Part shown: positions 21,991 through 31,397 of the stretch, piece after piece
How the letters are laid out: every line of letters begins with the position of its first letter
Numbering within the stretch: position 1 is the stretch's first letter
NCBI RefSeq assembly: GCF_025447595.1
Contig: NZ_JAOEJU010000033.1
Span: 1-57,940 of the forward strand
Direction: 5' to 3'
DNA: 57,940 bases
DNA from: Pseudomonas koreensis
Lineage (GTDB): Bacteria; Pseudomonadota; Gammaproteobacteria; Pseudomonadales; Pseudomonadaceae
Notes under the pieces: generated by a model
What the model was told of the DNA's origin: nothing
What the model saw: only the letters and a program-made list of their open reading frames with translations
Databases searched by the model: none
Made by a program: the position numbers and the translations under genes

Positions 21991-24928
21991 CCTGACCCAG
22001 ATGCTGCTGATTAGCGCCGCCTACCTGGCCGCGCTGTTCGGGGTGGCATGGATCAGTGAACGGGGCATGATCCCGCGGGCGATCATTCGCCATCCGTTGA
22101 CCTACACCCTGTCGCTGGGGGTCTACGCCAGTGCATGGGCGTTCTACGGCACGGTCGGTCTGGCGTATCAGTACGGCTACGGTTTTCTGTCCAGTTATCT
22201 CGGGGTATCCGGCGCCTTTCTGCTGGCGCCGGTGCTGCTGTATCCGATTCTGAAGATCACCCGCACTTATCAACTGTCTTCGCTGGCGGACTTGTTTGCC
22301 TTCCGCTTTCGCAGCACCTGGGCCGGTGCGCTGACAACGATATTCATGCTGATCGGCGTATTGCCGTTGCTGGCGTTGCAGATCCAGGCGGTGGCCGACT
22401 CCATCGGCATCCTCACCGGCGAACCGGTGCAGAATCGCGTGGCCCTGGCGTTCTGCGCACTGATCATCCTGTTCACGATCTTCTTCGGTTCCCGTCATAT
22501 CGCCACCCGTGAAAAACACGAAGGGCTGGTGTTCGCGATTGCCTTCGAGTCGGTGATCAAACTGGCGGCCCTCGGCGGTGTCGGCCTCTACGCCTTGTAC
22601 GGCGTATTCGACGGCCCGCAACAGCTTGAACTGTGGCTGCTGCAGAACCAGACCGCCCTCGCCGCCCTGCACACCCCGTTGCAGGAAGGCCCGTGGCGCA
22701 CGTTGCTGCTGGTGTTCTTTGCGTCGGCGATCGTGATGCCGCACATGTATCACATGACCTTCACCGAAAACCTCAACCCGCGCTCGCTGGTCAGCGCGAG
22801 CTGGGGGCTGCCGCTGTTCCTGCTGTTGATGAGCCTGGCAGTGCCGCTGATTCTCTGGGCCGGCCTGAAACTCGGCGCCACCACCAATCCGGAATACTTC
22901 ACCCTCGGTATCGGCATCGCCGCCAACAGCAAGTCGCTGGCGTTGCTGGCCTATGTCGGCGGTCTGTCGGCGGCCAGCGGCCTGATCATCGTCACCACGC
23001 TGGCGCTGTCGGGCATGGCCTTGAACCATCTGGTGCTGCCGCTCTATCAGCCACCGGCCGAGGGCAATATTTATCGCTGGTTGAAATGGACCCGCCGGGC
23101 GCTGATCGTCGCGATCATCATGGCCGGTTTCTGCTTCTACCTGATGCTCGGCGCCGAGCAGGATCTGGCCAACCTCGGCATCGTTGCCTTCGTTGCGACC
23201 CTGCAATTCCTACCGGGTGTGCTGTCGGTACTGTACTGGCCGACCGCCAATCGCCGCGGCTTTATCGCCGGTCTGCTGGCGGGGATTGTGGTGTGGGTCG
23301 TGACCATGCTCTTGCCGCTGGTCGGCAATCTGCAGGGCTTCTATATTCCGCTGCTGAACATGATCTACGTGCTGGACGACACCAGCTGGCACATGGCGGC
23401 CATCGCCTCGCTGGCGGCAAACGTCCTGATGTTCACGCTGATTTCGCTGTTCACCAATGCCAGCCCGGAAGAGGCCAGCGCCGCCGAAGCCTGCGCGGTG
23501 GACAACGTACGACGCCCGCAACGCCGCGAATTGCACGCCGCCTCCCCGCAGGAATTCGCCACTCAGTTGGCCAAGCCGCTGGGCGCCAAGGCTGCGCAGA
23601 AGGAAGTTGAACAGGCCCTGCGCGACCTTTATTTGCCGTTCGACGAACGCCGCCCCTATGCCTTGCGCCGACTGCGTGACCGGATCGAAGCCAACCTCTC
23701 TGGCCTGATGGGTCCGAGCGTCGCCCAGGACATGGTGGAAACCTTCCTGCCGTACAAGGCCGGCGGCGAAAACTACGTCACCGAAGACATTCACTTCATC
23801 GAAAGCCGCCTCGAGGATTACCACTCGCGCCTGACCGGTCTGGCGGCCGAACTCGATGCCCTGCGCCGCTACCACCGCCAGACCCTGCAGGAACTGCCGA
23901 TGGGCGTCTGCTCACTGGCCAAGGATCAGGAAATCCTGATGTGGAACAAGGCCATGGAAGAGCTGACCGGGATTGCTGCGCAACGGGTGGTGGGCTCGCG
24001 CCTGAGCACCATCGCCAATCCGTGGAAAGATCTGTTGCAAGGCTTCATCCACCTGCCCGACGAACACTTGCACAAACAACACCTGGCCCTCGACGGCCAG
24101 ACCCGCTGGCTGAACCTGCACAAAGCAGCCATCGACGAACCGCTGGCACCGGGCAATAGCGGCCTGGTGCTGCTGGTGGAAGACCTGACCGAAACCCAGA
24201 TGCTCGAAGACAAACTGGTGCATTCCGAGCGCCTGGCCAGCATCGGCCGACTCGCGGCGGGTGTTGCTCACGAAATCGGCAACCCGATCACCGGCATCGC
24301 CTGCCTCGCGCAAAACCTGCGGGAAGAACGCGAAGAGGATGGTGAGCTGACGGAAATCAGCGGCCAGATCCTAGAACAGACCAAACGCGTGTCACGCATC
24401 GTCCAGTCGCTGATGAGTTTCGCCCACGCCGGCAGCCATCAGCACAGCGACGAGCCCGTCTGTCTGGCGGAAGTCGCCCAGGACGCCATCGGCCTGCTGG
24501 CCCTCAACCGACGCAATTTCGAAGTCCAGTTCTACAACCTGTGCGATCCCGATCACTGGGTCGAAGGCGACCCGCAGCGGCTCGCCCAGGTACTGATCAA
24601 TCTGCTCTCCAACGCCCGTGATGCCTCGCCTGCCGGCAGTGCGGTGCGGGTCAAGAGCGAAGCCGGCGAACACACGGTCGATCTGATCGTCGAAGACGAA
24701 GGCAGCGGTATTCCGTCGAGCATCATGGACCGATTGTTCGAACCCTTCTTCACCACCAAGGATCCTGGCGAAGGCACCGGTCTGGGCCTTGCACTGGTCT
24801 ATTCCATCGTTGAAGAGCATTATGGACAAATCACCATCGACAGCCCGGCTGATGTTCAGAGCCAGCGCGGCACCCGTATCCGGGTGACATTGCCGCGCCA
24901 TGTCGAAGCGACGTCCGCTGTGAACTGA
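21974..24928 (+). CDS. cbrA: CbrA, sensor histidine kinase with SLC5-type transporter domain
   Basis: The 984-residue sensor of the CbrAB system sets the carbon/nitrogen balance. Residues 1 to about 500 form a 13-helix sodium/solute symporter-like (SLC5) domain, which in CbrA has been linked to histidine transport. Coiled and PAS regions (about 590-740) follow, then HisKA with His766 in AAGVAHEIGNPI. The HATPase motifs are N box NLLSNARDAS, DEGSGI, FEPFFTTK and GTGLGLA. It phosphorylates CbrB, encoded 22 bases downstream. An alternative start lies two codons in. Confidence 0.97.
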   Translation: MPMSFSLTQMLLISAAYLAALFGVAWISERGMIPRAIIRHPLTYTLSLGVYASAWAFYGTVGLAYQYGYGFLSSYLGVSGAFLLAPVLLYPILKITRTYQLSSLADLFAFRFRSTWAGALTTIFMLIGVLPLLALQIQAVADSIGILTGEPVQNRVALAFCALIILFTIFFGSRHIATREKHEGLVFAIAFESVIKLAALGGVGLYALYGVFDGPQQLELWLLQNQTALAALHTPLQEGPWRTLLLVFFASAIVMPHMYHMTFTENLNPRSLVSASWGLPLFLLLMSLAVPLILWAGLKLGATTNPEYFTLGIGIAANSKSLALLAYVGGLSAASGLIIVTTLALSGMALNHLVLPLYQPPAEGNIYRWLKWTRRALIVAIIMAGFCFYLMLGAEQDLANLGIVAFVATLQFLPGVLSVLYWPTANRRGFIAGLLAGIVVWVVTMLLPLVGNLQGFYIPLLNMIYVLDDTSWHMAAIASLAANVLMFTLISLFTNASPEEASAAEACAVDNVRRPQRRELHAASPQEFATQLAKPLGAKAAQKEVEQALRDLYLPFDERRPYALRRLRDRIEANLSGLMGPSVAQDMVETFLPYKAGGENYVTEDIHFIESRLEDYHSRLTGLAAELDALRRYHRQTLQELPMGVCSLAKDQEILMWNKAMEELTGIAAQRVVGSRLSTIANPWKDLLQGFIHLPDEHLHKQHLALDGQTRWLNLHKAAIDEPLAPGNSGLVLLVEDLTETQMLEDKLVHSERLASIGRLAAGVAHEIGNPITGIACLAQNLREEREEDGELTEISGQILEQTKRVSRIVQSLMSFAHAGSHQHSDEPVCLAEVAQDAIGLLALNRRNFEVQFYNLCDPDHWVEGDPQRLAQVLINLLSNARDASPAGSAVRVKSEAGEHTVDLIVEDEGSGIPSSIMDRLFEPFFTTKDPGEGTGLGLALVYSIVEEHYGQITIDSPADVQSQRGTRIRVTLPRHVEATSAVN

Positions 24929-24950
24929 GACCGTCGAGAGTATCGAATCA

Positions 24951-26387
<1,437 letters not shown>

Positions 26388-26434
26388 ACGTTACCTGTCG
26401 AGTGTGCGGGTTACCGTTGAAGATGTGAAAAAAC

Positions 26435-26460
26435 TGTTACCTCAGTCTTTTCGCGTAACA
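26435..26460 (+). promoter_or_regulatory. CbrB-type upstream activating site for crcZ
   Basis: A perfect palindrome TGTTAC-N14-GTAACA starts about 125 bases upstream of the -24/-12 promoter, as expected for an enhancer of a sigma54 promoter. It matches the inverted repeat reported for CbrB sites, from memory. Further GTTAC or GTAAC half sites lie at 26390-26394, 26411-26415 and 26477-26481. Confidence 0.75.
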
Positions 26461-26461
26461 G

Positions 26462-26499
26462 AAGCCGGGGTTATCGGTAACGAAACCCCGGCTTTTTTT
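26462..26499 (+). terminator. cbrB terminator lying inside the crcZ control region
   Basis: AGCCGGGGTT pairs with AACCCCGGCT around an 11-base loop that contains GGTAAC, and a T-run follows. It separates cbrB transcription from crcZ and places one GTAAC half site in its loop. Confidence 0.88.
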
Positions 26500-26557
26500 C
26501 GCCCTGCGAAAACGGTTATATCGACCTAACCCCTTGTTTTATTGGGGTTCGCAAAAG

Positions 26558-26574
26558 TTGGCACGGCACCTGCT
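26558..26574 (+). promoter_or_regulatory. Sigma54 promoter of crcZ
   Basis: TTGGCAC-N5-CTGCT carries the invariant GG at -24 and GC at -12. The expected start site is near 26585. Confidence 0.88.
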
Positions 26575-26584
26575 ATATGTTTGG

Positions 26585-26953
26585 TACAAGAACAATAACA
26601 AGCAATGCACAAGACAATAAAAATAAGACGAATCGACTCACGCACAATAAAAACAAGACGGCGAGAGGCGCAGCTAACTGATTCTTTTGGAGAGGCGTTG
26701 TATTTGGGGCTAGCCCCACGACCAGGCCGAGAACAACAAAAACTGTCTTAAGACAGAGCCTGTACTGGTTGGATCGCAAGATCACTGCAACACAGCGACC
26801 AAAGCAATCCGTTTGCTCTTGGCTCCCGATTGGGAGGGTCATGAAGGAAAAGCTTCATGGCGAGGGCACTCAACAAAAACAAGAAGCCCGAATCAATAAT
26901 AAAAAGAGCACGCAACTACTTCTTGGGGAGCTTCGGCTCCCCTTGTAGTTTCT
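26585..26953 (+). ncRNA. crcZ: CrcZ, small RNA antagonist of Hfq/Crc
   Basis: The RNA of about 370 nucleotides lies between cbrB and pcnB and has no coding potential. It contains about six A-rich Hfq/Crc-binding tracts of the AAnAAnAA type, for example AACAATAACAA near 26589, ACAATAAAAATAAG near 26613, ACAATAAAAACAAG near 26643, and others around 26729, 26873 and 26896. CrcZ sequesters Hfq-Crc and so relieves catabolite repression when CbrAB is active. Ends were set from the sigma54 promoter and the terminator hairpin. Confidence 0.92.
26910..26953 (+). terminator. crcZ terminator
   Basis: The core stem GGGGAGC/GCTCCCC closes a TTCG tetraloop. A further outer pairing ACTAC/GTAGT extends it, and a T-rich stretch follows. 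Confidence 0.85.
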
Positions 26954-27121
26954 CCTTCACGGCAAATCCCCCCTTCTGACGCATCTTCACCCCCTCTAGC
27001 CTGCGGCTTGCAGCGCAAAACGGCAGCGTCCTACACCATCCCTCGACTAAATGCTAGAATCCCGGCCCATCATGCGGTCATTCTCTGGTATGGCCGAACA
27101 TTCCTTCAAACAGTGCATCCC

Positions 27122-28522
27122 ATGCTGAAGAAGCTGTTCCAGTCATTCCGAACTCCCCTGCGTCGTACGCAACACATCCGTAGCACGCCTGAAGTCCTCA
27201 ACAGCGGCCAACATTCGCTGCAGAAGGCGCAATTCAGCCGTTACGCGGTCAACATCGTCGAACGTCTGCAGGGCGCCGGCTACCAGGCCTACCTGGTTGG
27301 CGGTTGCGTGCGAGACATGCTGCTGGGCATCACGCCCAAAGACTTCGACGTCGCCACCAGCGCCACCCCCGAGCAGGTTCGCGCCGAATTCCGCAATGCG
27401 CGGATCATCGGCCGCCGCTTCAAGCTGGTACATATCCATTTCGGTCGCGAAATCATTGAAGTCGCGACCTTCCGCGCCAATCACCCGCAAAACGAAGACG
27501 ACGAAGACAGCAACCAGTCTTCGCGCAACGAGAGCGGGCGCATTCTGCGTGACAACGTCTACGGCACCCTGGAAGAAGACGCGCAACGCCGCGACTTCAC
27601 CATCAACGCCCTGTATTACGATCCGGTCAGCGAGCGCATCCTCGACTACGCCAACGGCGTGCACGACATCCGCAATCACCTGATCCGTCTGATCGGCGAC
27701 CCGAAGCAGCGTTACCAGGAAGACCCGGTGCGGATGCTGCGGGCCGTGCGTTTCGCCGCCAAGCTCAATTTCGGTATCGAGAAGCACACCGTCCAGCCGA
27801 TCCGCGAACTGGCGCCGATGCTGCGCGAGATCCCGTCGGCCCGCCTGTTCGAGGAAGTGCTCAAGCTGTTCCTCTCCGGTCATGGCGCCATCACGTTCGA
27901 GATGCTGGTCGACCTGCAACTGTTCGCGCCGCTGTTCCCGGCCAGTGCCGATGCACTGGAACACAACCCGGAATACACCCACACGCTGATCAGCGAAGCA
28001 CTGACCAACACCGACCTGCGGATCAAACAGAACAAACCGGTGACCCCGGCGTTCCTGTTCGCCGCCCTGCTGTGGCCTGCCCTGCCGGCCCGCGTGTTGC
28101 GTCTGCAAGAGCGCGGCATGCCGCCGATTCCGGCCATGCAGGAAGGCGCTCACGAACTGATCGCCGAACAGTGCCAGCGCATCGCGATTCCAAAACGTTT
28201 CACCATGCCGATCCGCGAGATCTGGGACATGCAGGAACGCCTGCCACGCCGCAGCGGCAAACGCGCCGACCTGCTGCTGGACAATCCGCGCTTCCGCGCC
28301 GGCTACGACTTCCTGCTGCTGCGTGAAAGCGCTGGCGAGCAGACTGATGGCCTGGGCGAATGGTGGACCGATTATCAGGACGCCAACGACAGCGAACGTC
28401 GCGACATGATCCGTGACCTCAGCGGCAAGGGTGATGACGCCAGTGGCGCTCCGCGCAAGCGTCGTCGCAGCAGCGGTTCCAAGCGCAAACGTGCTGGCGC
28501 ACCGAGCGCCACGGGCGAATAA
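27122..28522 (+). CDS. pcnB: Poly(A) polymerase I
   Basis: The 466-residue class II nucleotidyltransferase has the active-site motif LVGGCVRDMLLG (about residues 58-69) followed by the D-x-D pair in PKDFDVATSATPEQ. RRDFTINALYYD and the RNA-binding domain follow. The C-terminus is strongly basic (RKRRRSSGSKRKRAG), as is usual for bacterial poly(A) polymerases that bind RNA. It adds 3' A-tails that speed RNA decay. The ATG at 27122 is the first good start. An upstream TTG frame would reach back to the crcZ flank. Confidence 0.95.
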   Translation: MLKKLFQSFRTPLRRTQHIRSTPEVLNSGQHSLQKAQFSRYAVNIVERLQGAGYQAYLVGGCVRDMLLGITPKDFDVATSATPEQVRAEFRNARIIGRRFKLVHIHFGREIIEVATFRANHPQNEDDEDSNQSSRNESGRILRDNVYGTLEEDAQRRDFTINALYYDPVSERILDYANGVHDIRNHLIRLIGDPKQRYQEDPVRMLRAVRFAAKLNFGIEKHTVQPIRELAPMLREIPSARLFEEVLKLFLSGHGAITFEMLVDLQLFAPLFPASADALEHNPEYTHTLISEALTNTDLRIKQNKPVTPAFLFAALLWPALPARVLRLQERGMPPIPAMQEGAHELIAEQCQRIAIPKRFTMPIREIWDMQERLPRRSGKRADLLLDNPRFRAGYDFLLLRESAGEQTDGLGEWWTDYQDANDSERRDMIRDLSGKGDDASGAPRKRRRSSGSKRKRAGAPSATGE

Positions 28523-28525
28523 GTG

Positions 28526-29011
28526 ATGGAACGCATCTACATCGGCATGGGCAGCAATCTGGCTGACCCGGCCGAACAACTGCGCAGCGCGGTCGACGCG
28601 CTGGGGCAATTGCCCGACACCGAACTGGTTGGCGTGTCTGCCTTCTACCAGAGCGACTCGCTGCTACCGGGCCAACCGCGTTACACCAACGCGGTCGCCG
28701 CACTCGATAGCGCGCTTGCCCCGCTGGATCTGCTCGATGCCTTGCAGGCGATCGAAAACGATCAGGGCCGCGAACGCCTGGAGCGTTGGGGCCCGCGCAC
28801 GCTGGATCTGGACATCCTGCTGTTCGGTGATCGCCTGATCGACGAACCGCGCCTGAAAGTCCCGCATTACCACATGCAGGAACGCGCGTTCGTTCTCTAT
28901 CCCCTGGCCGAACTGGCGCCTGAAGATCTGCGTCTGGCCGATGGCCGTGCTCTTGCCGATCTTCTCGCAGCCTGCCCGTTCGTCGGCCTCGAACGCATTA
29001 CCTCAAACTGA
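28526..29011 (+). CDS. folK: 2-amino-4-hydroxy-6-hydroxymethyldihydropteridine pyrophosphokinase
   Basis: The 161-residue HPPK transfers pyrophosphate from ATP to the pterin precursor in folate synthesis. The conserved ERWGPRTLDLDILLFG motif with the metal-binding aspartates is at about residues 88-103, and YIGMGSNLADP is at the N-terminus. The ATG lies three bases after the pcnB stop, and AAGTG precedes it. It is the second gene of a pcnB-folK operon that ends in a REPIN hairpin. Confidence 0.95.
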   Translation: MERIYIGMGSNLADPAEQLRSAVDALGQLPDTELVGVSAFYQSDSLLPGQPRYTNAVAALDSALAPLDLLDALQAIENDQGRERLERWGPRTLDLDILLFGDRLIDEPRLKVPHYHMQERAFVLYPLAELAPEDLRLADGRALADLLAACPFVGLERITSN

Positions 29012-29391
29012 TACCACACCCTGTGGGAGCGAGCTTGCTCGCGAAGGCAATCTGACCGTCAATATCTGCATTGGCTGACTGACCGCTTTCGCGAGCAAGC
29101 TCGCTCCCACAGGTTTTTTTGTAGGACGAAAATCCTGTGGATCAGGCCCGTTGGCCCGCTGAATCGCATCAGTAACGCCGGTAACACTCCCCTCGTAACA
29201 ATGCGGTAACACATGCAATTGACTTCCTGAGGCCTCATCACGACTATAGGCGTCCCGCTGCCGCCAACCCGGCATACAAGGGCGCAATCCAGGCCTTATA
29301 AGCACGACAAAAGAGCGTGCGCCTGAATAGATGACGAATCACGCGCGTTACTCGCAGTAGTTTCCAGAGCGCCTGAACGAGGATTTCTTAC
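29012..29391 (+). promoter_or_regulatory. Intergenic region upstream of panB
   Basis: The 380-base gap holds a REPIN (29021-29112) with a T-run after it, which probably ends folK transcription. It also holds a cluster of four GTAAC repeats (29172-29211) and a TTGACT at 29220-29225 without a well-spaced -10. No ORF with a good start was seen. The panB promoter is probably in the second half. Confidence 0.4.
29021..29112. repeat. REPIN
   Basis: Inverted REP units with arms starting CTGTGGGAGCGAGCTTGCTC and ending in its complement enclose about 45 bases. The right arm is followed by seven T residues, so as RNA it can also serve as a terminator for folK. Confidence 0.88.
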
Positions 29392-30192
29392 ATGCCAGCC
29401 ATCACCCTGACCACGCTCCAGAGCCTCAAGCAGAAAGGTGAAAAGATCACCATGCTGACCTGCTATGACGCGACCTTCGCCCACGCCTGCAACGAGGCCG
29501 GTGTCGAAGTGCTGCTGGTGGGCGACTCCCTCGGCATGGTCCTGCAGGGTCACGACAGCACCCTGCCGGTGACCACCGCAGAAATGGCCTACCACGTTGC
29601 CAGCGTCAAACGCGGCAACTCAGATGCCCTGATCCTGGCCGACCTGCCGTTCATGGCCAACGCCACCCTCGAACAAACCATGACCAACAGCGCCCTGCTC
29701 ATGCAGGCCGGCGCGCACATGGTCAAAGTCGAAGGCGCCTTGTGGCTGGCGGACTCGATCCGCCTGCTGGCCGAACGCGGTGTTCCGGTCTGCGCCCACA
29801 TGGGCCTGACCCCGCAAGCCGTGAACATTCTCGGTGGTTATAAAGTGCAGGGGCGCAACGAGAACCAGGCACGCCAGATGCGCGCCGACGCGATCTCGCT
29901 GGAGCAGGCCGGTGCAGCCATGCTGCTGCTCGAATGCGTGCCGAGCGAACTGGCGGCTGAAATCAGCCAGGCGGTGAAGATTCCGGTGATCGGTATCGGC
30001 GCCGGCAACGCCACCGACGGTCAGGTGCTGGTACTGCACGACATGCTCGGCCTGTCGATCAGCGGCCGCGTACCGAAATTCGTGAAGAACTTCATGCAGG
30101 GCCAGGACAGCATCCAGTCCGCGCTGAAGGCTTACGTCAGTGAAGTCAAAGCCACCACTTTCCCCGGGATCGAACACGGATTCTCTGCATGA
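29392..30192 (+). CDS. panB: 3-methyl-2-oxobutanoate hydroxymethyltransferase
   Basis: The 266-residue TIM-barrel enzyme adds a hydroxymethyl group from methylene-tetrahydrofolate to ketoisovalerate to make ketopantoate for coenzyme A. Characteristic segments are MLTCYDATFA, LLVGDSLGMVLQGHDSTLPVT and the C-terminal GIGAGNATDGQVLVLHDMLG. GAGGA precedes the ATG. Its last codons overlap the panC start (ATGA). The substrate comes from the valine pathway whose ilv genes lie at the left end of this window. Confidence 0.97.
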   Translation: MPAITLTTLQSLKQKGEKITMLTCYDATFAHACNEAGVEVLLVGDSLGMVLQGHDSTLPVTTAEMAYHVASVKRGNSDALILADLPFMANATLEQTMTNSALLMQAGAHMVKVEGALWLADSIRLLAERGVPVCAHMGLTPQAVNILGGYKVQGRNENQARQMRADAISLEQAGAAMLLLECVPSELAAEISQAVKIPVIGIGAGNATDGQVLVLHDMLGLSISGRVPKFVKNFMQGQDSIQSALKAYVSEVKATTFPGIEHGFSA

Positions 30193-31049
30193 ACACCGTC
30201 AAAACCGTACGTGAACTGCGCGCCGCCGTGGCGCGCGCCCGCAGTGAAGGCAAGCGCATCGGCTTCGTGCCGACCATGGGCAACCTGCACAGCGGCCACA
30301 TCGCGCTGATCACCAAGGCCAAACAGCGAGTGGACTTCGTGGTTGCGAGCATTTTCGTCAACCCGCTGCAGTTCGGCGCCGGCGAAGACCTCGACAAGTA
30401 CCCGCGCACCCTGGCGGCGGATCAGGAAAAACTGCTGGAAGCCGGGTGTGATCTGCTGTTCGCCCCGACTGTCGAAGAAATGTACCCCGACGGCATGGCC
30501 GGTCAGACCCGGGTCAGCGTGCCGCAACTGTCCGAAGGCCTGTGCGGCGCCAGCCGTCCGGGGCACTTCGAAGGCGTGGCAACGGTGGTCAGCAAGCTGT
30601 TCAACATGGTTCAGCCGGACCTGGCGATCTTCGGCCAGAAAGACTTCCAGCAACTGGCGGTAATCCGCGCGCTGGTGCACGACCTGAACATGCCGATCCA
30701 GATCATCGGCGAGCCGACCGTACGCGCCGCCGACGGGCTGGCGCTGTCGTCGCGCAACGGTTTCCTCAGTGAAGAGCAGCGCGCCGTGGCGCCGGTGGTC
30801 TATCGCACCCTGAGCAGCATTGCCGAGTCGATCAAGCAGGGTGAACGCGACTTCCCTGCCCTGATCCAGGCGCAACGCCAGCAACTGGAAGCCGCCGGCC
30901 TGCGTCCGGACTACCTGGAGATCCGCCACGCCCTGACCCTGCGTCCGGCGACGGCGGACGATCGTGATCTGGTGATTCTGGTCGCGGCCTTCCTCGGCAC
31001 CACCCGGTTGATCGACAACCTGCATCTGAATCTCGATACCCCCGCCTGA
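30189..31049 (+). CDS. panC: Pantothenate synthetase
   Basis: The 286-residue pantoate--beta-alanine ligase forms pantothenate using ATP. The HIGH-like motif PTMGNLHSGHIAL is at residues 28-40, GQKDFQQL is in the middle, and the KMSKS-like SSRNGFLS follows. It is translationally coupled to panB. The aspartate decarboxylase gene panD, which follows panC in P. aeruginosa, is not found before pgi. Confidence 0.97.
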   Translation: MNTVKTVRELRAAVARARSEGKRIGFVPTMGNLHSGHIALITKAKQRVDFVVASIFVNPLQFGAGEDLDKYPRTLAADQEKLLEAGCDLLFAPTVEEMYPDGMAGQTRVSVPQLSEGLCGASRPGHFEGVATVVSKLFNMVQPDLAIFGQKDFQQLAVIRALVHDLNMPIQIIGEPTVRAADGLALSSRNGFLSEEQRAVAPVVYRTLSSIAESIKQGERDFPALIQAQRQQLEAAGLRPDYLEIRHALTLRPATADDRDLVILVAAFLGTTRLIDNLHLNLDTPA

Positions 31050-31397
31050 ACACCGGCAAACGCTGTGGGAGCCACCCCGCTTCCACAGCGTCTGCACGCG
31101 CTTCCAGACCGTATTGCTGAGCACCTGCCCATCGGGCAAACTGCCGCCGTTCGACTCCACGCGATAAGCAGGGACTTGCTCGCATTACCCGCCGTCTGTC
31201 GGCCCCGTCTGTTATCAATGTTAAAAAAGTACCGAAAACAGGTCAGACAAAGCCAAGACAGATCGCGGCGCTGGGTTTACTGTATTCGCCCTGCGCCAAA
31301 GTAATCGTGTCGACGCAGTTGCCCCCTCGCCCAAACATGGCGGGGAGGTCTTTTCAGAGTTCAAAAGGCCGTTCAAGTAAAAAGGAAAACCGCAGCG
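31050..31397. other. Gap between panC and pgi, without panD
   Basis: The 348 bases hold a degenerate REP-like hairpin (ACGCTGTGG/CCACAGCGT, 31060-31091) and a small GC-rich inverted repeat around 31325-31347. No reading frame resembling aspartate decarboxylase (which has a conserved Gly-Ser cleavage site) is visible on either strand. The pgi promoter is expected here but could not be placed. Confidence 0.5.

Noticed and set aside
26573..26842. An 89-codon frame on the minus strand within the cbrB-pcnB gap
   Set aside because: It is antisense to the crcZ RNA. The region's A-rich Hfq/Crc tracts, sigma54 promoter and terminator explain it better than coding.
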